Origin: Altericroceibacterium indicum
Lineage (GTDB): Bacteria; Pseudomonadota; Alphaproteobacteria; Sphingomonadales; Sphingomonadaceae
Direction of reading: 5' to 3'
DNA length: 64,000 nucleotides
Assembly: GCF_009828105.1 (NCBI RefSeq)
Contig: NZ_WTYQ01000004.1
Location: 124,001-188,000 of the forward strand
Part shown: in pieces, positions 21,831 through 29,965 of the stretch
How the letters are laid out: the number at the start of each line of letters is the position of its first letter
How positions within the stretch are numbered: the stretch's first letter is position 1
Notes under the pieces: generated by a model
The model's input: the letters and a program-made list of their open reading frames with translations, nothing else
What the model was told of the DNA's origin: nothing
Database searches by the model: none
Program-made: the position numbers and the translations under genes

Positions 21831-22709
21831 ATGGCTGCAATGGTCCACTTGAGAAAAGAAGAGCGCGTTGGGCTCGGCGTGGCTGCCGGGGCTCATGCCG
21901 CGCTGCTTGTTGCACTTTTGGTGATGGGAAACCGGGAACAGCCGACGATTCCGATGCCCGACCGTATGACGGTTAGCCTGGCGCAAGATGTCGGAATGGA
22001 AGACACCGCGCCAGACCCTGCAACGCAGCCGCGGGCGTCAATTTCACCAACATTGTCGGACGAGCCAAGCGCGGACCCTCAACCAGAAGCTGAATCGCAA
22101 GCGGAGGTGCCGCCTGTCGCTCGGCCGGTTGCGCAACCTGAGTCAGTAAAACCTGCGAAACCCACGCCGAAGCCTGCGCCTCAACCAAAACCAGAGCCCA
22201 AACCAAAGCCAGAACCCAAACCACGGCAAAAGGCTGAAACAAAACCTGCTGCGAAGCCTGCCCAAAAGCCCAAGAAGGTGGAAGCGCCGAGTAAGCCTAA
22301 GAGCACCGGTAGCCGTATCGGGAGTGATTTTCTCACCGGTTCAAGCGCAAATGCTGACGGCAAGGATAGCGGACCGGCTGCATCGAAGATCGGGCCACAG
22401 GTTCAAGCATCTCTGGGCCAAGCTATTACGCGCCAGCTCAAGCCGCACTGGTCAGCCCCGCAAGGCGCTGATGCGGAGAAGTTGGTCACCATTATTCGTT
22501 TTCGCCTGAATCGTGATGGCAGCCTTGCTGGAAACCCTGAAGTGGTAAGCCAATCAGGCGTAACTCCCAGTAATCAGGCGCAGAAAGCACGGCATGCTGA
22601 ACAGGCAATTCGTGCCGTGCGGCTCGCCGCCCCTTTCGATTTGCCGGAACGCTTCTATGATGGCTGGAAGGTCGTCACTTCTCAATTCGACAGAAGGTTG
22701 TCGCAATGA
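21831..22709 (+). CDS. tolA: TolA-like energy-transducing protein
   Basis: 292 residues. A single membrane anchor at about 15-30 (GVAAGAHAALLVALLVMG), a long Pro/Lys/Glu-rich periplasmic spacer (about 60-160, PKPAPQPKPEPKPKPEPK type repeats), and a C-terminal TonB/TolA-like domain (ITRQLKPHWSAPQGADAEKL, IIRFRLNRDGSL). Position between tolR and tolB identifies it as the TolA of the system, linking TolQR to Pal across the periplasm. Overall sequence conservation is low, as usual for TolA. It overlaps tolB by four bases. Confidence 0.92.
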   Translation: MAAMVHLRKEERVGLGVAAGAHAALLVALLVMGNREQPTIPMPDRMTVSLAQDVGMEDTAPDPATQPRASISPTLSDEPSADPQPEAESQAEVPPVARPVAQPESVKPAKPTPKPAPQPKPEPKPKPEPKPRQKAETKPAAKPAQKPKKVEAPSKPKSTGSRIGSDFLTGSSANADGKDSGPAASKIGPQVQASLGQAITRQLKPHWSAPQGADAEKLVTIIRFRLNRDGSLAGNPEVVSQSGVTPSNQAQKARHAEQAIRAVRLAAPFDLPERFYDGWKVVTSQFDRRLSQ

Positions 22710-24121
22710 TTCTTCGTATCTCTGCTGCCCTGTCCCTCGCGGTGTTGGCAACACCGGCTATGGCTCAAACTTCATCGCCTGCACCTGCGCAGCAGACTGC
22801 GGCCTCTGCGCCGATGAATCCGCAGACAACGCAAACTGCGCAAGGCGATGATACGGGTCTGTCTGTCGTCGTTTCTGATGACAATGCATGGCAGGACTTA
22901 GGCATTGCCATCCCAGCGTTCGCCACCGATCGCGATGTCCCGACCCCTGCTAATTCCGATGGTACACGAGCGCTGGGCCTAGAGTTGGCGCGGGTTATTA
23001 CATCCGATTTGAAGAATAACGGCTTGTTCCGCCCGGTTGGTCCAGACAGCCTGCCACGCCCTGAATATAGTCATATTACCTCTCCTGTCTGGAGTATCTG
23101 GAGCGGTCGGTCAGCGGATATGCTGGTGCATGGGTATGTACGCGCTTCAAGCAATAATGAGCTTACTGTAGGCTGTTATCTTTATGACGTTTCGCTTGAA
23201 ACGCAGCTCGCCAAGGGCGGCTGGGTCGTTCAGCCCTCCGACTGGCGGCGTGCGGCCCACAAATGCGCTGACATGGTTTATTCACGCCTTTCGGGTGAAG
23301 ATCCATTTTTCGACAGCAAGATAGCGTATATTGCGGAAACCGGCCCCAAGGGTAAGCGAGTTAAACGGCTGGCGATCATGGATTCAGACGGGGCAAACCA
23401 TCGGTTCATTACGAATGGTCAATCGACTGCGCTGACGCCGCGTTATTCGCCCGATTATCAAAAAATTGTTTATCTCAGTTATGTGAACGGCAATCCAAAG
23501 ATCTATATTTACGATGTCGGAACCGGCAAACAGCATCTGGTAACTGAGAGCAAGAACGCAACATTCGCGCCGCGCTGGTCGCCTGATGGGAAGTATATTC
23601 TTTATTCCATGGCCGTTGGTGGCAATACTGACATCTATCGTGTTCCTGCAACCGGCGGACCGAGCGTCAGGCTGACGGATAGTCCGGCGATTGATGTTGG
23701 TGGCTCTTATTCCCCTGATGGTTCTAAAATCGTGTTTGAGAGCGATCGTTCAGGCCGCCAACAGGTTTACGTCATGAACGCCGATGGCTCCAATCAGCGC
23801 AGGATCAGCTTTTTTAATGGCGCTGCCGCAACACCTGAATGGAGCCCGCGCGGTGATTTAATCGCTTTTACCCATATTGCCGGGAATTTCCGCATTGCAG
23901 TTATGACCCCGTCGGGTGGAGGAATGCGTGATCTGACCAACGGTTGGCAGGATGAGGCACCAACTTGGTCGCCTAACGGGCGCATTATCCAGTTCTTCCG
24001 TACCCAGCCAAATTCAGGGGATTCGTCTTTGTGGCAGGTCGATTTGACCGGACGTAACGAACGGCGTTTGCCCACCCCTGTGGGGGCATCTGATCCCGCC
24101 TGGGGACCGGTTCTGCCATAA
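22706..24121 (+). CDS. tolB: TolB, periplasmic beta-propeller of Tol-Pal
   Basis: 471 residues: signal peptide MILRISAALSLAVLATPAMAQ, a Gln/Ala/Thr-rich linker, the N-terminal alpha/beta domain (LARVITSDLKNNGLFRPV), and a six-bladed propeller of repeats such as RYSPDYQKIVYLSY, RWSPDGKYILYS, SYSPDGSKIVFES, EWSPRGDLIAF. It binds Pal and TolA in the periplasm. It precedes pal by 61 bp. Confidence 0.97.
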   Translation: MILRISAALSLAVLATPAMAQTSSPAPAQQTAASAPMNPQTTQTAQGDDTGLSVVVSDDNAWQDLGIAIPAFATDRDVPTPANSDGTRALGLELARVITSDLKNNGLFRPVGPDSLPRPEYSHITSPVWSIWSGRSADMLVHGYVRASSNNELTVGCYLYDVSLETQLAKGGWVVQPSDWRRAAHKCADMVYSRLSGEDPFFDSKIAYIAETGPKGKRVKRLAIMDSDGANHRFITNGQSTALTPRYSPDYQKIVYLSYVNGNPKIYIYDVGTGKQHLVTESKNATFAPRWSPDGKYILYSMAVGGNTDIYRVPATGGPSVRLTDSPAIDVGGSYSPDGSKIVFESDRSGRQQVYVMNADGSNQRRISFFNGAAATPEWSPRGDLIAFTHIAGNFRIAVMTPSGGGMRDLTNGWQDEAPTWSPNGRIIQFFRTQPNSGDSSLWQVDLTGRNERRLPTPVGASDPAWGPVLP

Positions 24122-24182
24122 GAGCGTTAGTAGAGGAGTACCGGGCTTGCCCGGATGTGTTGATGCCTGAAAGGAGCAAGGC

Positions 24183-24695
24183 ATGAAGTATCTCGTCACG
24201 TGTGTAACTGTAGCCAGCGCGATCGCACTGGCGGGCTGTTCCAAGAAAGCGCCGGAATCACTACCACCGGCTCCTACGGAAGCCCCGCCAACAACATCGA
24301 CGCCAACCCCAACGCCAACGGGTCCGATACCCGGTTCGGAGCAGCACTTCCGTCAAGCCATGATGGGGCAGGACGTCATCTACTTCGGTACCGATAAATA
24401 CGATATCGATAGCGAAAGCATGGCTGCATTGCGCAAGCAAGCGCAGTATTTGATGCAATTCCCAAACATCTCCGCGACGCTTGAAGGGCATTGCGACGAA
24501 CGGGGAACCCGCGATTATAACCTGGCACTTGGGGAGCGTCGTGCTAACGCAGCCAAAAACTACTTGGTGAGCCTTGGTGTGCCCGCATCGCGCCTTTCGA
24601 CCATCAGTTACGGTAAGGAACGTCCAGTCGCTATGGGATCAAATCCTGAAGCTTGGGCAAAGAACCGCCGCGCTGTCACAATTGTGATGAACTAA
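24183..24695 (+). CDS. pal: Peptidoglycan-associated lipoprotein
   Basis: 170 residues: lipoprotein signal with lipobox LAGC (Cys19), a Pro/Thr-rich spacer, then the OmpA-like peptidoglycan-binding domain with DVIYFGTDKYDID, LEGHCDERGTRDYNLALGE and NRRAVTIVMN. A strong ribosome site (AAAGGAG) precedes the ATG. It is the last gene of the tol-pal operon, followed by the terminator at 24743. Confidence 0.97.
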   Translation: MKYLVTCVTVASAIALAGCSKKAPESLPPAPTEAPPTTSTPTPTPTGPIPGSEQHFRQAMMGQDVIYFGTDKYDIDSESMAALRKQAQYLMQFPNISATLEGHCDERGTRDYNLALGERRANAAKNYLVSLGVPASRLSTISYGKERPVAMGSNPEAWAKNRRAVTIVMN

Positions 24696-24742
24696 TAGCT
24701 ATCAACTGCGATGCCGCAGGCATTTTTATGGTAGTTTAAAAG

Positions 24743-24774
24743 GAGCGTGCCGCTTTTCGGTGCGCTCGTTTTTC
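24743..24774 (+). terminator. Rho-independent terminator of the tol-pal operon
   Basis: GAGCGTGCCG (24743-24752) pairs with CGGTGCGCTC (24758-24767) using two G-U wobbles around a CTTTT loop, followed by GTTTTTC. Confidence 0.8.
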
Positions 24775-24887
24775 ATATCTGGGGCAGGTGAGTTGCACCT
24801 CGCCTTTCTGCGCCCCATAATGGAGGGAAGAATAGGTGAGACTGGTTTAGGTCGCCTGGAATTTGAATTGTTGATTAGGAGTATGTG

Positions 24888-25421
24888 ATGGCTCGGGTGC
24901 GCCGATCAAATGATTGGGGGTTTCCGCGTTGGCGAGCCTACGGTTCGTCTCGTGAAGCAACCAATGTGCGCCTCTGTGATCGTCATAATTGCGACGAGCC
25001 AGGCGATTGTCCTGCCCCCAAGGCTCCCAATAGTCCTGAACGCTGGTATTTCTGCCAGAAGCACGCGGCAGAATATAATTCTAAATGGGATTACTTCGCG
25101 GGGTTGGAAAAAGAAGAGGCAGAGCAACGCGCTCAAAGTGAGTCCAGCGAAAACGCCGGCTACGCTGAAACGGCGTTTTATGGGTGGTCTGGCTCTGGAG
25201 ACGGTTCACGGACGCAGGATGAATTGCGCGCGCTTGATTTGCTTGGGTTGGACCCGGATGCAGATTTCGAAAGTGTGAAGAAGGCGTGGCGTAATCGTGC
25301 TAAAGAAGTTCATCCCGATGTGAGGCCAGGAGATGAAGAGGCTGCCAAGCGTTTTCAAGCCTATCAGCTTGCCTATGATGTCCTGCGTCAGGCTGAAGAG
25401 CGCCGCGTTTGGCACGGCTGA
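24888..25421 (+). CDS. J-domain protein with an N-terminal Cys/His segment
   Basis: A DnaJ-family co-chaperone-like protein that should stimulate an Hsp70. 177 residues from the ATG at 24888; TTAGGAG about 9 bases upstream supports this start. The J domain is C-terminal (about 110-175: ALDLLGLDPDADFESVKKAW, with HPD at 142-144). The N-terminal part has CDRHNCDEPGDC at about 30-41 and WYFCQKHAAEYN near 54-65, Cys/His residues that could bind a metal. This layout is the reverse of DnaJ and lacks its Gly/Phe and CxxCxGxG regions. Confidence 0.88.
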   Translation: MARVRRSNDWGFPRWRAYGSSREATNVRLCDRHNCDEPGDCPAPKAPNSPERWYFCQKHAAEYNSKWDYFAGLEKEEAEQRAQSESSENAGYAETAFYGWSGSGDGSRTQDELRALDLLGLDPDADFESVKKAWRNRAKEVHPDVRPGDEEAAKRFQAYQLAYDVLRQAEERRVWHG

Positions 25422-25451
25422 CATTGTAGTGCTGTAAAGCACAAGAGGACC

Positions 25452-25478
25452 ATTCCTCTCCCCGCTGGGGAGAGGAAT
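25452..25478. terminator. Perfect 12-bp hairpin between convergent genes
   Basis: ATTCCTCTCCCC (25452-25463) and GGGGAGAGGAAT (25467-25478) are exactly complementary with a GCT loop. It sits between the ends of the J-domain gene and infC. There is no T-tract on either side, so it may be a bidirectional Rho-assisted stop or an mRNA 3'-end stabiliser. Confidence 0.45.
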
Positions 25479-25544
25479 TCCAGAGCCTCAGATACCCGAA
25501 TTTATATCCGACTGATTCGGAGCAGTTTCACTGGAAAGTGAGGC

Positions 25545-26087
25545 TTATTTTGGTGACAGAACCATCAGCATCTGACGGCCTTCGAGCCGTGGGAATGCTT
25601 CGACCTTGGCGATCTCGGACGCTTCTTCCTGAACGCGCCGCAAGAGATCCATACCGAGTTGCTGATGAGCCATTTCACGGCCGCGGAAACGCAGCGTGAC
25701 TTTAACCTTATCGCCGTTCTCGATGAACTTGACCACATTGCGCATCTTTACGTCATAATCATGCGTGTCGATATTCGGGCGCATCTTGACCTCTTTGATA
25801 TCTTGGGTCTTTTGCGTCTTACGCGCTGCGTTTGCTTTCTTCTGCGCCTCGTAGCGATACTTACCGACATCGAGAAATTTGCAGACCGGCGGATCAGCGT
25901 TGGGAGAAACTTCTACCAGATTGAGGCCGACTTCAGCCGCTTGTTCAATCGCCTCGCGCGTATACATGACGCCGAGATTTTCGCCCTCGCCATCAATGAC
26001 GCGAACTTTGTCAACTTGGATGAAGCGGTCAAACCGGGGGCCGCTTTTGGTTGGGGGCGCTAATGAGCGCCGGGGTGGACGAGCTAT
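25545..26087 (-). CDS. infC: Translation initiation factor IF-3, ATA start codon
   Basis: IF-3 binds the 30S subunit and rejects non-AUG initiation. Read from the first ATG (25967) the protein would lack its N-terminus. In frame upstream, residues [20 protein letters not shown] and [11 protein letters not shown] are the conserved IF-3 N-domain. The only initiator that fits is ATA at 26087-26085, preceded by AGGAGA 7 bases upstream, giving 180 residues. Non-AUG starts of infC are well known and underlie autoregulation by IF-3. The C-domain ([31 protein letters not shown]) is intact. rpmI and rplT are not adjacent. Confidence 0.95.
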   Translation of the reverse strand: MARPPRRSLAPPTKSGPRFDRFIQVDKVRVIDGEGENLGVMYTREAIEQAAEVGLNLVEVSPNADPPVCKFLDVGKYRYEAQKKANAARKTQKTQDIKEVKMRPNIDTHDYDVKMRNVVKFIENGDKVKVTLRFRGREMAHQQLGMDLLRRVQEEASEIAKVEAFPRLEGRQMLMVLSPK

Positions 26088-26173
26088 TGTGTGGTCTCCT
26101 GTAATTGCCTTGAATGCTTTTTGATATTTAAGGGCAATCGTTGAATAGTAAAAGGGGTTCCGCGCAATGAACC

Positions 26174-26866
26174 TTACGCAGCCTCTTGCCAGAGGGGAAA
26201 TTGCAACAATTTCGTCCCGGCCGCTAAGACTGCATTGATGCTATGTGAAGGTTGCAGAGCATCGCGGATAATTGGGTCAGCAGCGTTCATACCGCCTGTA
26301 AATGCGCCAAAAGCCGGGAGAATCATGCGATTAGCCCCATCTTTCAGTTGAGCGATAACTGCACATGGCCGACGAATGCGTCGAGCGTTGATCGTGAGTT
26401 GAATGCGGGGATGAAAATGGCCGGACAATTCTGGCCGTGTTTCCCCTGTTTTGGCTTCATGCCGCAAAATTACGTCTGCAATGTCAAGTTCCGGGACCAC
26501 TGATCCGCCTTCGACCGAGCTTAGTTCCGAGTCGTGATTCCCGGTGATCCAGACCCAATCGACGACTTTCGTCAGCGTTCTGAGCATTCCTGCGGCATAT
26601 GGCTCCAATCTGGACGCACCAGCATTGTCGTGGAAATTATCTCCCAAACTATAAACGCGTCTTGCGCCGGTTTGACGTATTGCAAAGGCGATGCGCTCTA
26701 ATGTTTCCCGACTATCGTAAGGCGGCAGCATCTGGCCGTGTTTGGCATAAAAGCTTGCTTTCTCGAGGTGAAGGTCAGCGACCAGCAAGGCGGATTCTCG
26801 TGGCCAGTAAATAGCATTGCTGCTAGCCAGCGCGAATTCCTTACCAGAGAACGAAAAGGGAACCAT
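26174..26866 (-). CDS. pdeM: Ligase-associated DNA damage response endonuclease PdeM
   Basis: 230-residue calcineurin-like metallophosphoesterase. Metal ligands are visible in [10 protein letters not shown] (about 28-37), SLGDNFHD (about 72-79), ITGNHDSE (about 107-114) and the His motifs ILRHEAKTG and LSGHFHPRI. The C-terminal [18 protein letters not shown] is characteristic of PdeM. In other genomes PdeM is encoded near an ATP-dependent ligase, an exonuclease and an Lhr-like helicase; here no partner is adjacent. It lies upstream of infC on the same strand, 86 bp away, and divergent from hemF. Confidence 0.9.
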   Translation of the reverse strand: MVPFSFSGKEFALASSNAIYWPRESALLVADLHLEKASFYAKHGQMLPPYDSRETLERIAFAIRQTGARRVYSLGDNFHDNAGASRLEPYAAGMLRTLTKVVDWVWITGNHDSELSSVEGGSVVPELDIADVILRHEAKTGETRPELSGHFHPRIQLTINARRIRRPCAVIAQLKDGANRMILPAFGAFTGGMNAADPIIRDALQPSHSINAVLAAGTKLLQFPLWQEAA

Positions 26867-26913
26867 TTCATTCTCTTGCCCAAGGTCTCAGCAAATGGCA
26901 AGCCATCATAACG

Positions 26914-27768
26914 ATGACCGACTGGACCTCCCATACCGCCCGTGCTCGCAATTGGTTTGAAACCCTGCGTGACAATATTTGTGCAGAGTTTGAGGCTATT
27001 GAAGCTGAAGCCGGCAGCAATGCCCGTTTCGATTATATCGAATGGGATCGTGATACGGATGACGCTTCTGATGGAGGAGGTGGTGTTCGTGGCGCGATGA
27101 AGGGTAAAGTGTTTGAAAAGGTGGGGGTGAATGTCTCCACTGTCTCAGGGGCTTTCTCTCCCGAATTTGCCAAAACGATCCATGGTGCGGATGAAGATCC
27201 GACATTTACCGCTACTGGGATCAGTCTTGTTGCACATATGGCCAATCCTCATGTGCCAGCGGTCCATATGAACACGCGATTCCTAACGACTGGCAAGGCG
27301 TGGTTTGGCGGCGGCGCTGATCTCAACCCCCCGCTTCCCTATGAGGAAGATACTCAAGCATTTCATGCAGCTTTCAGAGCAACCTGCTCTAAGCATAATC
27401 CGACATATTATGATCGATTCAGCAAATGGGCGGACGAGTATTTTTTCATTCCGCATCGCAATGTCGCACGCGGTGTGGGAGGGATTTTTTACGATCACCT
27501 GGAATGCGATGATGAGGATGCCTGGGATCGCAATTTTGCATTCACGCAGGATGTTGGTTCAACTTTTCTCGATATTTTCCCCAAGCTGGTGCGCAAGCGG
27601 ATGCATATGCCGTTCAGTGAGGCGGAAAAAACTCAGCAGCGCGAATGGCGCGGGCGCTATGTTGAGTTTAATCTCGTTTATGACCGAGGCACTTTGTTTG
27701 GTCTTAAAACCGGCGGAAACATTGACGCGATTTTGATGAGCTTGCCGCCCGATGTCACGTGGAGCTAA
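26914..27768 (+). CDS. hemF: Oxygen-dependent coproporphyrinogen III oxidase
   Basis: Oxidatively decarboxylates coproporphyrinogen III to protoporphyrinogen IX in heme and bacteriochlorophyll synthesis. 284 residues with GGGGVRGAMKGKVFEKVGVN, VPAVHMNTRFL, WFGGGADLNPPLPYEEDT, the signature FFIPHRNVARGVGGIFYDHL and EFNLVYDRGTLFGLKTGGN. Length and motifs are standard. An oxygen-dependent enzyme implies an aerobic lifestyle. Confidence 0.97.
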   Translation: MTDWTSHTARARNWFETLRDNICAEFEAIEAEAGSNARFDYIEWDRDTDDASDGGGGVRGAMKGKVFEKVGVNVSTVSGAFSPEFAKTIHGADEDPTFTATGISLVAHMANPHVPAVHMNTRFLTTGKAWFGGGADLNPPLPYEEDTQAFHAAFRATCSKHNPTYYDRFSKWADEYFFIPHRNVARGVGGIFYDHLECDDEDAWDRNFAFTQDVGSTFLDIFPKLVRKRMHMPFSEAEKTQQREWRGRYVEFNLVYDRGTLFGLKTGGNIDAILMSLPPDVTWS

Positions 27769-27861
27769 CTCTGCGGCAACCCGCATTTTTCGAGTTAGAC
27801 CTCATTAACTTCGCTATGGCATTGCCAAAGTCCCAGAAATCCCCAAATTATCGGCACTGAC

Positions 27862-29946
27862 ATGCTGCGCCAATATGAACTTGTAGAGAGGGTCAAGGAA
27901 TACGACCCGGATGCCGATGAGGCGCTGCTTAACCGTGCCTATGTGTACACGGTGCAGAAACACGGCTCGCAAAAGCGTGCGAGCGGCGATCCCTATTTCA
28001 GCCATCCGGTTGAAGTGGCTGGATTGATGACCGACCTCAAGCTCGATCAGGAAACCATCATAACTGCTTTGCTCCACGACACTGTGGAGGATACGCTGGC
28101 GACGATCGAGGATATTGAGAAGAATTTCGGACCTGACGTGGCACGGCTGGTCGATGGCGTGACCAAGCTTTCCAAAATCGAACAAATGCCGGAGAATGAG
28201 CGCGCGGCCGAAAATCTGCGTAAGTTTTTACTGGCTATGAGTGAGGACTTACGCGTCCTGCTCGTAAAGCTTGCCGATAGGCTGCATAACATGCGGACGC
28301 TGCACTTTATCAGGAAGCCGGAAAAGCGCCGCCGTATCGCCCGCGAAACCATGGATATCTATGCCCCCCTCGCACAGCGGGTGGGGATGTATGAATATAT
28401 GCGCGAGATGCAATTGCTGGCATTTGAGCAATTGGAACCGGAAGGCTATGCGACGATTACCGGCCGGCTGGAACAGATCCGCAGTCAGGCTGGTGGGCAG
28501 GTTGATGACATCGCTCTGAAAATCAAGCAGGCCTTGGCTGAAGGGGATGTCAGTGTTGAAATTAAGGGCCGTGAAAAGCATCCTTATTCGATCTGGAAGA
28601 AAATGGCTGAGCGCCATGTGAATTTCGAACAGATCACTGATATCATGGCGTTCCGTGTACTGACCGATAATATTGAAGACTGTTACCGTGCGCTGGGTAT
28701 TCTTCATACCAACTGGCAAATGGTACCAGGGCGTTTCAAGGATTACATCTCTACACCCAAGGCCAATGGCTATCGTAGCCTCCATACATCCTTGATTTAT
28801 TCAGGCTCTATGCGGGTGGAAGTGCAAATCCGGACACGCGAAATGCACCGCCTGAACGAATTTGGTCTGGCAGCGCATTGGGCTTACAAACAGGGTGGAA
28901 AAAGCCCGGATGGTCAGGTTGGCTGGCTGCGGGATCTGATCGAGATTATCGATTCCAGTCAGGATGCCGAGGAAATGCTCGAGCATACCAAAATGGCGAT
29001 TTATCAGGATCGTATTTTCGCCTTTACGCCAAAAGGTGCACTCTTTCAGCTTCCTAAAGGTGCAACACCGGTGGATTTTGCCTTTGCAGTGCACACAGAT
29101 ATCGGTGCCCATGCTGTAGGAGCCAAGATAAACGCGCGGCACATGCCATTGCGGACGCCGCTCCAAAATGGCGATGTGGTCGAAATTATTAAAGGAGCTA
29201 ATGCTGAACCGCAGCTCTCATGGCTTGGTTTCGTGGTCACTGGCAAAGCACGAGCGGCGATACGGCGGTCGGTTCGCTTGAAAGAACGTTCGGAAGTGTC
29301 CGCGATTGGCAAAATGCTGTTTGATGATATTTGCGAACGGCTTCCGACCAAGATCGGTAAGAAGGCCATAGCTGCTGCGCTGGAGCGGCTTGAGCTGGAA
29401 GATCAGGATGAGATGATGTTCGAAATGGGGGCGGCCAAGCTCTCTGACAGAGCCGTTATGGAGGCGTTGGTTCCGGGAAGTACGGCGGACCTTCCTGAAC
29501 CTCCGAGGCAGGAAAAAACTATTTCCATCAAGGGGCTTACTCCGGGAATGGGGTATCAGTTGGCAAACTGTTGCCATCCGGTTCCAGGAGACAGGATCGT
29601 AGGTCTGCGCCATTTGGGGCAGGGTGTCGAAGTTCACGCGATTGACTGTCTTGAACTGGCTAATGATGCAGATGCGGATTGGCTGGATTTGTCATGGGGT
29701 GAGCAATCGCAAGGGGCTGTTGGGCGGCTCAAGGTTGTACTGTATAACCGGCCGGGCACTTTGGCTGAGATGGCGGGCATTTTTGCCAATAATAATGCCA
29801 ATGTGCTGAACCTTGGAATGTCGGATAGGGATGGCCCTTTCCATACCTATGATGTCGATCTTGAAGTGCAGGATCTGGCCCATCTGACACGGATTATCAG
29901 CGCTATCCGAGCGAGCGATGCTGTGGCAGAAGCTGAACGAATTTAA
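27862..29946 (+). CDS. Bifunctional (p)ppGpp synthetase/hydrolase (RelA/SpoT homologue)
   Basis: Controls the stringent response alarmone. 694 residues. The hydrolase HD domain is N-terminal, with His48 (YFSHPVEV), His72-Asp73 and Glu76-Asp77 (HDTVEDT) intact, so hydrolysis is expected. The synthetase domain (DIMAFRVLTDN, NGYRSLHTSLIYSG) also looks active. A TGS domain (IFAFTPKGALFQLPKGATPV) and a C-terminal ACT domain (RLKVVLYNRPGTLAEMAGIF) follow. Probably the only long RSH protein, as usual in alphaproteobacteria. Its stop is 19 bp from the stop of the convergent receptor gene. Confidence 0.96.
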   Translation: MLRQYELVERVKEYDPDADEALLNRAYVYTVQKHGSQKRASGDPYFSHPVEVAGLMTDLKLDQETIITALLHDTVEDTLATIEDIEKNFGPDVARLVDGVTKLSKIEQMPENERAAENLRKFLLAMSEDLRVLLVKLADRLHNMRTLHFIRKPEKRRRIARETMDIYAPLAQRVGMYEYMREMQLLAFEQLEPEGYATITGRLEQIRSQAGGQVDDIALKIKQALAEGDVSVEIKGREKHPYSIWKKMAERHVNFEQITDIMAFRVLTDNIEDCYRALGILHTNWQMVPGRFKDYISTPKANGYRSLHTSLIYSGSMRVEVQIRTREMHRLNEFGLAAHWAYKQGGKSPDGQVGWLRDLIEIIDSSQDAEEMLEHTKMAIYQDRIFAFTPKGALFQLPKGATPVDFAFAVHTDIGAHAVGAKINARHMPLRTPLQNGDVVEIIKGANAEPQLSWLGFVVTGKARAAIRRSVRLKERSEVSAIGKMLFDDICERLPTKIGKKAIAAALERLELEDQDEMMFEMGAAKLSDRAVMEALVPGSTADLPEPPRQEKTISIKGLTPGMGYQLANCCHPVPGDRIVGLRHLGQGVEVHAIDCLELANDADADWLDLSWGEQSQGAVGRLKVVLYNRPGTLAEMAGIFANNNANVLNLGMSDRDGPFHTYDVDLEVQDLAHLTRIISAIRASDAVAEAERI

Positions 29947-29965
29947 GGGGTTAATGCCCTTATAA

